Of a DNA stretch of 25,765 nucleotides, positions 9,213-21,200 are shown one piece after another. Location of the stretch: assembly GCA_023231475.1 (NCBI GenBank), contig JALJEE010001287.1, forward strand, positions 1 to 25,765. Direction: 5' to 3'. The stretch's first letter is position 1. Each line of letters opens with the position of its first letter. The position numbers and the translations under genes are program-made. A model generated the notes under the pieces. That model saw only the letters and a program-made list of their open reading frames with translations. It did not search any database and was not told the origin of the DNA. The DNA is from Seison nebaliae. Lineage: Eukaryota > Rotifera > Pararotatoria > Seisonacea > Seisonidae.

Positions 9213-12200
9213 ATGTCTTCAAATAAACGGTTCAATGGAAATACTCCTGGACGTTTCGAATGTTTTATAAAACAGCCACCTATTTTGAAAAAGGCACAAG
9301 ATAACGTCTTCAAAAACTTGTACCGGTTCCCAATTACGGGTAAACCGGCTAGGACATATTGGAATGTTGAAAATCCAAATGTTAGACGGGGACTGAATGT
9401 TCGTAAATGGCTTAAATGGCCTGAAGATTATACAGTAGAGCGGCCTTATAGACCATACAAACGAAGACAAGAAAAGCATCTTGATGAAGATGAGGACAAG
9501 GTTATTTTTCCCTTGCTTCAAAAATCTATTCTTTTTATCCCAATAAATATAATAAACATAAAATAGATTAAAGTGAACATGGTATCGAATGAGGATGGGA
9601 ATGTCTGGTCTTATTTAAAAGATAATATGGAATCTTTTAAAAAAGTTCGAGAAAAAAAATTGTTGGATATAGTTGGCGCTAAGGAATCGGTAGGGATAAA
9701 ACGAGGAAGTCAAAGAACGTTACCATCAAAACTATCAAACGTGAAAAAAATAGAAGAAGTTCAACCAACGGGCTTGTTATTACGTGATACTGATGCAACC
9801 GTTAGTTTAGAGTATTTATTGAAACAAAATGTTAGGGATTCTATTTAACGATCAGGTTAAATGTGTGAAACGAGATTTAGGAGAATGGAAATATTATTTT
9901 GCTGAAGAAGAAAAGGATTTGCTAACTCATCAATGGAAAGAAACGTTTGTTTTAATAATTTTTCTATTAATCTTCATGAAAATTTTGTTTGGAAAAGTGA
10001 ATTTGAAGAAGCTGTTTTCGATGAATATCTACAATCAACACCCGAACACATTAGTAATTTATATAAGGTTAATTCTTTTATTATTGTCATGCTCAAAATC
10101 TTTATTATGCGATAGAATTCGATATTGCAACCATATGTCTTGAAAGCGATGTGTAATCACTATAAAAAAGAATCAAATCCGTTTCCTAATGCTGGAATGA
10201 TTATTTATGAAAATCTTGAAAAATTTACTGCCAAACAAACTAAAGATTTCCTACATGACCGTTACAAAAACCGATTGTTACCAACAGATGGTTCAGTTGT
10301 ATTGTCTTTTCAAAATTTCATCAACAAATTCCTATAGGTCAAGTTATGAGAAAAAAGCCTGAGAAATATTTCGATCCTTATCTGTATTCGATTAATAATC
10401 TCATGTCGAAACCTTTAAAAGCATATTTGGAAACACAGGGATTATTTAAGAATCAAATCAATAGTCATCTACGTCGTAATAAACCAACCAAGTTGAAAGA
10501 GAAATATTTAATTTATCGAACAGATGAAAATATTGCTCATGCCAAAATGATAAGAAATATTTTAAATCGTTCTTTCATTTATACTAAATTTCCTATTGTC
10601 TTGAATTTTCATTTTTCATTAAAATATTTTCAGATGAGAAAACTAAAGTGAAAAATGAATTCAAAAAAACGAAGAAAGTAGTTTATGATGATCCTTCAAC
10701 AACTCGATTTCAAACCGCTACTGACGCTCGAATAATAACATTAAAGAATACTTATAGTCATTTCTTGAGACATTTATTAGAAGAAACTCAACAACTTAAA
10801 TCACAAATTGTGAGGAATTACGAATGTGGTTTATCTGACGAAATTCTTTCGTGTCTCATCATTCGTAACCGTTTCGATGCTTATCGATTTAGTTAATTTT
10901 CAATTATAACTCTACAAACCAATTTGAATTTCTCTATAAATTTTCTGTTGAAAAATTTAGTCTTCCAAAACCGAATGAAATCGTTATTGTTACCGATTCC
11001 TATACAAATCGTTAACTTCATTCTTTTTCCATTAATACTCTCTTTAAAGATTTATGAGTCATATCCTCGAGAATTATTCGAATTACTTTCATGGTTTACG
11101 ATATGTCGTTTCACTTTCATTTATAAAGGATCTATCGAATTTGATACAGTTCAATTATTTCTCTTTTTTTTTATTAATTGTTTTGTTTTAGAAATGTGAA
11201 CAACCTGTATTTTTGGATATTGAAAAAATGAAAGCGATATCTCATTATCGATATTGGTATGTGCATTTATTAGAGATAATGGATCGATTAACATCAAATG
11301 ATGATGTGGTCGTTCGACAAATGATTTTTGTTGTTAGGTAATTTTAATATTGATTGATTAATATTCATATTAATTATTAGTGTCCCAAAATCAGGAGTAG
11401 TCAATCTTTAATGAATACATTAATGTCAACAGTGATGAGTCATCATGAAGTCTTTTTGAAGAGTTATTTAAAAGATATGATATCGTTGGATTCATCTATT
11501 GGTGGTATTGATCCTTCGTCTCATAATTTGATGGAAATGAGTCAGTTAGAAAGTAAATTGAATTTGAAGGACGCACGAAACTTTAAAAAACAATTAATTC
11601 TAAAGAAGATTCAATGTTTTAATGAATTTAATGTAGCTAATTATAAATTTGTACCAATTGAAATACCTTCAGAAACTGAGTCAAACCTAAATAAGAAGAA
11701 GGAATTACAGTTCGTCAAGTCGTTTTATTTAAGTAAAAAATTGAGAAATAGTTTGAATTTCATTTTGGAAACGATAATTTTTAAGTGAATTGATCAGAAT
11801 CGAAGAATGTTAGACGTCGCATCACATTTTATAATCAGATAATTCGTATTCCATTTCCTGAATCATATCTCGATCATGATTGTGATTATTGTAATCAATT
11901 GTATGAAGAAGAGAAGAAGAAAGCCAGAAAAATGACAAAAGAACAAAAAGTTAAGCAAACAACTCATACAAAATATGTGAGTGTTAGTCAAGAAGAAAAA
12001 TGGTTAACTTGTCTTCTCAATAATAAAAATGAATAAATAATTTCTATTGATAAATTGTTAATTGTAGTCAATCATTTGCTATAACAAAAAATACGATCGC
12101 ATTGAAAGCATGTGATTCAGTTGAACAATTATTGAAAAAATTGAATCATGAAGATTATGAGCCACCATCCTATTTGAATTATCAACTAGTTATATTTTCA

Positions 12201-15200
12201 AAATTAATTAAAAAATCTTCTTAACTTATTATATTCATTAGACAGGAAAGGCATCGTCAGTGAGATTTCGGGGCAGTAAGTTACGAATTGAAACTTCTCA
12301 AATGAATGGCGATGGTGTTGTTATAACAGACAAAGGAAGAAAGGAAATAATTGTTAAAGGTAATGACATCAGTATCAAATCGAGTTCAAAACATCGAGCA
12401 TTGGGTTGTATTTTACCAGAAATCTGGAAATTGTTCGACGATAGATTTATTCAAAAGATTACACAAATTCTAACGAAATGTTATGATCATGTTGATTGGC
12501 ACGATATATCTGATTGGACGTTGCAACATTTTGAATTGATAATAACAGATAATTTAGGTCGTTATTTGAAAATGATGGTAGAACAAAGAATTAATGAGAT
12601 ATTCGCACGTACTTTCTTTTATGCCAATGATCAAAATATTTTAACTGACTATTTGGTTGATGATCAAAGTTATACATTCTTTCTAAAACAACAACTACTA
12701 GGATTCCTGTTAACGGAATTGCATCGAGTAATTTTTGGAAGTGGAACCGATACATTATCAGCACTTATTGAAAAGATTAATGAAGAAATAATTTATCCAT
12801 ATTGGTCGAATGAGGATCGGAAGAAATCAACTGAGAAAAAAATGAAAATGCATGCACAACTCAAATTAGATATTTATGACGAATTTCTACAATTCTTTGT
12901 TAGACGTATCACAGTTTTAACTATTCATATCGATGCACCGACATATGATGGATTTTTGAATGAAACTCTATATCGTACGAAAGAAACTCTTACTAATTTA
13001 TCTTTTCGACATTTAATGGATCTATTAACATACTGCCCAATCTTCCCAAGCAATTGGTTAACTCGTCCAATTTCTGCATTGAATTCATCGAAATCTGAAT
13101 TTTTTGAAACTGTTCTCCTAACCTTCGTAATTGAAGAAGAGAATGGAATTAATGAATTATTTGATGAATTATTATATATTTCAAAAAGAACGGCATTATA
13201 CAACATGATCACTTTTGGTCATATGAATTTAAATTTGAAACATATATGCTTTGGAGACAAGTCCACTGCATATTCCGATGATGAGAAACATGGGAGTGAT
13301 AAGAGTACTGCTTATACGAGTCAAATGCATTCATATACGGAACGATCATCATATGGATATGCTTCCTCCATTGGCACTCTCACACATTCCTATAAGAAAA
13401 TTTATGAACTTCTAAAGAAGAAAAATGAAGATTTTATGGAGGAAATTAAAACGAAGAAATCGACGATTGGTAAACTTTCTCTATTGACAGATGACTTATC
13501 AACATCATCCTCATATGACTCCATGGAATCGTCAATGAAGGATAAACGAGGAAAGAAATCTATCCGTTCAACAGATCCAGCGGATGTGATGTATTCAACA
13601 AATTTGGATATTTTTGTTGATCAAGATGGTAATGAGATCGATATGGAAGAGTATAAGACTTTAGCAGAATTCATTAAATTAATTTCATTGATGGCTGAAG
13701 TGAAAGGCAGAGTGGATTCCAAACTTGTTCTAGAGATATTTGAGAAATGTAATATTGCCAAATTTGATGTTAGATTTCCAAATTCAAATTTAATCACAAC
13801 TTTATAATCTTCTTCAATCAATTCAGCTTCAAACAATACAGAACTTAATTGGTGATGCTGTTAACGATAAATTTTTCAAATGTGAAAATGTCGATCATAT
13901 GAAATTGAAGGGAATTGTTGCAATCGATAATCTACAATCATTATTTCACGTTTCATCATTCTTTATCTCATCATTTTTCATTAACAAAATTTTTTCTTTT
14001 AAATTTAGTCGATGGGTATTGTCAATTTGTTCCAACATGAAACGACATTAATGGATCGTGACACCGTCGGATTATTACATCAAGATTTAAATGTGTATAA
14101 AATAAAAGCGGCGTTCACATCATTAATTACGATATTCGATTCAGCCTCGTCCAATATATCGATCGAAATATTTAATAATGGAGATTTCCTTCGTTTGGTG
14201 GAATATTTCTTAGATTATCAAGATACTGTCACTGAACGAACAGTGAACAATTTAATGGATAAGATGTATGAAGTTTTGGGTACTTATTTCGAACGAGTAG
14301 TATTCGGTGTCCACAAACCGTCGAGAGATGCTTATGTTAATTTAAGTGCAGTTTTGAGTGTCTTATTGAAAACTACTCTGAAAAAATATTTGAAATTTGA
14401 AGGAAATTCATCGAATAAAATCCATGCTCTAACAATAAGAATGTGTCAGATAATGACGAAAGTTAATGAGAATCAAATTAATTAATTTTTCGACTAATAT
14501 TTTATAAGCTTCATGAAGATCATCCCGAAATTTTGTCTATATGTACTAAAGCGATGAATTCTAATGCATATCTCATTCAACATTGGAAATCGGTGGAGGA
14601 AGAAGCTTCTGGTAATTTATTCGACAAATTAAAAGAAGGACCAATGAAACATTTAATCGACAAAGTTTCATTCATTCTCAAGAATTTATGATAACAACGT
14701 TTCTTGATAGATTGAGATATTATTGGCTGATATGCATGACTTTCGTTCATCATCTTATTTCACAGAATTATTAGATTTAATAAGAAAATCCAATTGGTTA
14801 TTTAAAGCCGTTAATGAAGTTGGGAGTTGATTGATAATGAATAAAACTTTTCGTTTAATAGTTGGAAATACCTTTAGTAGAATTGATAAGAGAACCTTAT
14901 GCACAATCAAATCGGAAATTTTTAAATTCGATAAATGTTAAATAATTTTTTTAATTATTCAATTTAAATTATTCTACACAAATCTTAGAATTCTTTACCT
15001 GAAATTCCAAAGTCATTGAACAATGATTTTGATTTATTCGAAATTGCTCGAGAAATAAAGAAAGTTCAATTTTGATTGATTTTGTAGAAATTTCAACAAA
15101 TTTTTCATTTTCAGATTACTTATTATTGCAGTACATTGAACGATAATTTAACAGAAGAAAGATATTCCCGTTTACAAACGAAAGGAAGGAACTTATTGCA

Positions 15201-18200
15201 CGATGTTGGAAATCTATTTTGAAATTAATCTATTCATTCTTTCTATTAGCTTCATGGGAAGATTGTGGATATTATTACTCGTCTCCTAGAGAAATATAAG
15301 AAGATTTTTAAGGATTACATATTGAACATCGTAGGTAAAATTATTTACATGTTGAACACATCCACCAATAATGAACAATATGATAATCCTGAAATGTTCA
15401 ATTGTTTCATTGAAGCGGCGAAACAATTAGTTCGTTTCATATCTTAAAACTTGTTTGTTAACCTAAAACATTATCTCTTCTGGAACAGTTAGCGAAATCG
15501 TTGATGATGTTCAATTCTCTCGATTTAACGATGTTTGGTAGTGCGTCGTGGATACCACAAATTGAAAAGATAATTGAATCTTTAATGAACGTTTTAAATT
15601 TGTAAATTTCTTGAATTACAGTCCCCATGAAATTACAGTTTAGTCAAGATTTGGATAATGATAGAAGTGACATAAGTCATGGAAACTTGGTGAAAGCAGC
15701 AGCAATAGTCAAAAGTAAATCCTGCGTTGCTTTTACCAATATCGCTTATGATGTCGATCGATCTATAATATATTCAGAAATCTCTGTTACTTATCATGTG
15801 AATAGTATGTTGATGAAAGTTGAAAATTTTAAATATCATCATTATGGTGCATTATAAATTTCATTTTGAAGGAAGTAATGTTATGTACTCAGATTCTAAC
15901 AAAACCACCTTTAAGTTTTGGAGAATCATTAATGGAAATGGTTAATGCAAGTTTTGCCCATTTGGATAATCCGAAACTTAGTCGTCGAGTTCGGTGTTCA
16001 AAACAATATCCATATCTAACAAAAATTCTGAAGAAACATCAACAAGTTCCTTATCTTTTGTTTCGTTTATTTATGACACTTTTAAAACAGATGACTAACT
16101 TAATCGGGGCGAAGAGTTTTAATACATTAATTTCAGTCAATAATGATTTGTTAATTAAACTACTGAAATGTTTTACTTTGATTAATCCTCGAATAATGGC
16201 AATGGATTTTGCTCCGGCTAAATATCAAACTCATTTTCGATTAGTCGTAATAAAAATACTAATAACGGTTATATTAATTGAATTAATGACTTTTAAACGT
16301 TGTATTGTAGATTCAACAGTTTTGTATGAAGGATTCTGGTACATCACCATATCCGATAAATTCGTCACAAAAATTTAGTGAAATTAGAAAAATTGTGCAT
16401 GATAATTCGTTTAATGAAGGTGGCACTGACCGGACATTCCAACCAATCATAAGTTTTATGAAACTTTGGATAAGTAAAGTTTCGTTTCAATAAGTTTCAC
16501 TCATATTATTGATTAAAATTAAAGAAAACAGATGACGATTATCCAAAACATATTTCCTCAATCGGCAATAAAGTTTTATAATTTCTTAAAAAATGCTAAT
16601 TCGTTCTAAATCGATTTAGGCAACAGTATTATGTGTCGAAGGTCTCTTATCTTCTAAAGACTTACAAGGTGATCTTCCTCGATTCGCAAGAACATTATTA
16701 CCGATGTTGATGCATGTTAATTTATTAAAAAGAATTTAACTTTCTTTTCAATAATAATAGATAAATCATAAATTAATGAATTGTGTTCTTGATCAAGTTA
16801 TCCCAAAGGTTTTCATTAACACAGTGAATCAAGTTATTTCTATAATTTCTTCTTCTTTATTCGGAATGAGTCATATAGTTCTTAAAAACATCTCGGGAAA
16901 TGAAATCGTTTCAAAGTAAATTTATGCAAGATATTGAACGGCATTTCTCCGTTGATAGACTTACATCATTTTTTCAATCTTATCATTCTGTTAATTTTTC
17001 TTGAAATATATCAATATTAACTTATCTTAGATTATTTCATATTTACCAACCGTTCTTGTTGATCTAATGGACATAAGTGAACCAAGAAGAACTATTATAA
17101 GATTCTTAGAAGAAGTTAATTTTTTTGCCAATTTATTTTCATAAACTTAAAATTCATTATTTATAATAGGTTCATGAAATAATCATAATGTTTATCAATT
17201 ATATTTTTATCAAACACGAAACCGATCTTCCACAAAAAGAACAATCAATTTTCGTATTTCATCTTCAAAATGTTTTTCTCTAATTTCAATTCCTGTAATT
17301 TAACGTAATGTGTCCTTTCCTAGAGTCAAGCATTTCTAATCCGATTATTATCAATGGGTATGTTAAAGAAAGAAGCAGAATTACCGGAAACAGCTGAAAC
17401 TGCCTTACTTCAATATATGAAACGATATTTATTGATCAACAAAACAAATCAAAATTTAAAAGATGATGGAAAATTAAAAGAGAGTTTTGATCAACTCCAT
17501 TTAAAAATTTCCGATGTTTCTTTGTTTCTCAAATGTTCCTTCGAATAATAACAATTTTAGACTTTCAAATTATTAAACGAGATTAGTTTGAGAAAGAAAA
17601 TAATGTTCAATGTAAATCTCCTTCAAGAACACGCGGCAACAATAGTAAAAAAGGTTTCCATAAATTCTCCAATTTCAACTAATAATAATAATAATAACTC
17701 ATTAGATCGTTATATTGCAACAAATGTGCACGGAAGATTTGTTAGCGAATATCCATTTTTATGCTGGAAACAACGATGTCAGAGCAATCCAATTGATAGC
17801 AAACGTTATATTATTCCATCTCTAATTTTCTATTAAATTTTTCTTTGTTAAAAGTGCAAACATGAACTTCGTTTACTTCGTAAAAAGAAGAAGGTAAATA
17901 CAAAAGATCAACTGGCTGAAGTTATTCGAATTTTTCATATCACCTCAAAATAACCATTTGAATTAGATATCGAAATTAGAAGATCTAAACATGAGATTAT
18001 CATTAATTAGTTTCGATATTAACTGGTATGATCATTTCGAATGGATAGTGAGTGAAATGGATATTGTTAATATAATTTTTAAAAGAAATTCTCAAAAATA
18101 ATTTTCGTTCAGTTTAAGAATATTATAATTACTAGTGAGGATATGAGTGAAGAAGTTATTTCCGAAATGGAATTAAAGGTTTTTCCTTTTTACACCAAAT

Positions 18201-21200
18201 ATCTTAATTTCCCATAAGTGTATGAAAGCAATTGATCGAATAACTGCACAATATACTTATATTCCATATCCGATAACTCCGGCTTTAAGTATTATTCAAT
18301 TAGGCGTATATCAATTTTCTTTAGTTTCCTTTCAATAATTGTCGTAGATAATCATTCTTTTCTTAATAGATACAAATTTTCGGTGTATTATTAATTACGG
18401 CTGCACCGTTACCTAGTTTAGTATCTTTACCAAGTTTACAACAAATTTGTAAATTAGTTCGACCATTATTTCATTACCAATATTTAAACATCAATTTTCT
18501 CATTTCAATTTCATTTCAGTTCGATGGAACTTGTACAACATTTCAACATTCATTCATCAAAAATCTTTATGATGTGAATACAAAATCGATTCATCATAAA
18601 TTTCAACATGTTTTCGACATGTATTTCCAAGTGAGATTTTCTTTCGAATTATATCTAATTAACTTATTTGAATGAAATAGTTTCGAAAAGACATATTATA
18701 CCCGGAAGAGAAATGTGATAACTTCAAAGTTTTTGATCAAATCGACACACTCTGCCAAAATGTTATCTTGTCATTTCTTAAAACTTTTCCGTTTCAAATA
18801 TGCTTCGGACAGATTGCTGAATTGGCTCATAATGTTCGCCAAGCAAAAATATTTAATGCTTGTGGTCCATTGATAGGTAACGATTTAGTATATTCCTCCC
18901 AACTATTCAGAGTTAGCTTAACAAAAATTCTATAAATTTTCGAAATTACAAAATTTGCAGGTTTTCACAGTTCTAAGACATTTATTGCAATTGGCTACGG
19001 GAGATTATCTTGTAAACGAAGCGTTTAATCCCTCGGACATTGTAATGGAAGTTTCATTTAAACTATTTTTTCCACAACCATTGAAAATTAAACATTATTA
19101 TCTAGATTGCTACTTCTTTAGAAGGTCTCGAGAAAATATATAAACTACTTGTTCATCCATCAAGAGAAATTGAGGAAATTAATAACATTTTTAGAACTGT
19201 TAATTAATAACTAACAACCATTAAATATACATTTATTCTTTCTTCAGTTATTAGATAGATTGTCCTCCGAATTCGCCAACGTCAACGAATTCTTAACAGT
19301 TTCCAAACAAATAGTTTCTGAAGCATTTGAATCCGTTTCAATTATTATTCATTAAATTATTCTATCTAATACTAAACATGATTGTTTAACTTTTCCCGTA
19401 TTTTATCAGGTTCATTCACTATTCGAGACTCTACTTGATACCGAATTAAATACAACCATAGAATTTTTGTTCACAACAAAAGATTTGTGTGACATTTTTA
19501 AATTTTTTTCAAAAGTTAATTTTATTTCAAATTCTTCTCAATTTTTCTTATATTTCAATTTATTATTATATTATAAGTTTATAAATTTAAGGTTGAGAAT
19601 CGAAAGCATTTTCATCGAATATGTTCATAAAAGGAATATTGTCTCAATATGTTCATTATTCTTGGAGTTTGCCGAGTTATATCGGATGTTAAATGGAAAT
19701 ACATTTTTATCCAAAATGATTTCGTTTCGTTGGAGAACTGCTATATGTCGCTTACAATCATTAGTAAAAGAAGTTTAGTTATTAAACAATAAACAATTTT
19801 TATTTTACTTTCCATTTTTAGATAATGGAAATTCTTCATAGTTTATCTGAAAGTTTCAACGAAAATACTGTCAACGAATTAAGGAACACTGCTTTACATA
19901 TGTATCAGGAAGTTCAATTATTAATTCTTTTAACAATTTTTAACGATCCTGTTAGGTTTACCTAATTATGTTATGTCTCCGTAAAGATGTCGTGCGAAAA
20001 GAGTTACCTAAATATACGAAAGATGAATTTGATCTTGAATTGACATTTGTTATCGGTTATCTCACAAAACAGTTGGAACCGGCAGCTGAAATGGAAATAC
20101 CCAGTGATGTACCTAAAATAACTGTTAATAAATTAATTGAAAAATTTTAGTTTATTTCTTTTAAATTTTATAGTTGAGAAGATTACAAAAAATTTTTGAA
20201 CGAAAGTTATCCAGTAGTCTCCTGAGACCTACGGCTCAACGTCTTCAAAACTTACTAACATCAGTTTACAATAAAATGAAATGTAAATAATTTTATTCTA
20301 ATTAATCAACCAGAAATTTTTCGATGATGCAGCAAGTCAGACTAGTACTCATGAAAATAATTATATCGAAATAACAGAGGAAGTTAAATTTCAATTAGAT
20401 TTGTTCTATTCTTTTAATATGTCGATAGTTGATCGATTTAGCACCATCGGTGATAAAAATTGATTATTTGAATTCTGAATCGATTAATCCTAATACGAAT
20501 AGACAATATGAAGATTTGAAGCAGGAGACTATGGTCGTTAGTATTTTTCTTTAGAAGACTATTCTATTATTCCATGAAAATATCATTCCTTCACGTATAA
20601 AGAACTTGAAGAGTTTGAATGATATTTCGAATGTAAAAATGAATACAATTTCCATATATCGAGAAATTGGAAATCGAAAAGAAGATTTATTGACAATGCG
20701 AAATAATTACAAACGATTCTTCCAATATGGTGATCAATATTCATCACGATCGATTAACCTACAAACAAGAAAACATTTCGCCACAACTGATGAAGTATTA
20801 TGATTTTAAGAATATTAGAATTAAATCTTTTTTTAGATGATGAGGAATTTAGATTATTTAAATACCTCATCAATTGAGAAGACAGAGAAACAATTGGATC
20901 AGATGAGGAAGACACATATCCAATTTATAAATGATAATCTTGCATTACTATTCGATACATTTGATGAAGTGAGTTTCGACGAATTCAATAAAATGGATCG
21001 GAATGAAAGTTTTGACGATTTCGTGGGAAAAATTGGCGATATGGCACACGCTTACATTAAAAAGGCTGTCAGTCAATTTTATTGTAATTTGGGAGAAGTA
21101 TTCGACATCGAACCAGAAACGAAGAAAAAGATGATAGAAGATACGATTCTCCGCTGTAATCAGATAGTGGATGATATGATAAAAGCTTTGAGATTGGAAG

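Noticed and set aside
9831-9855. A 25-base intron (GTTAGGG...ATCAG) in the giant gene
   Set aside because: An alternative donor at 9801 (GTTAGTTT) with the same acceptor gives a 55-base intron in the same phase, matching the usual size here.
9213-13768. Axonemal dynein heavy chain tail
   Set aside because: Size and helical character fit, but no AAA+ ATPase modules or P-loops follow anywhere in the gene.
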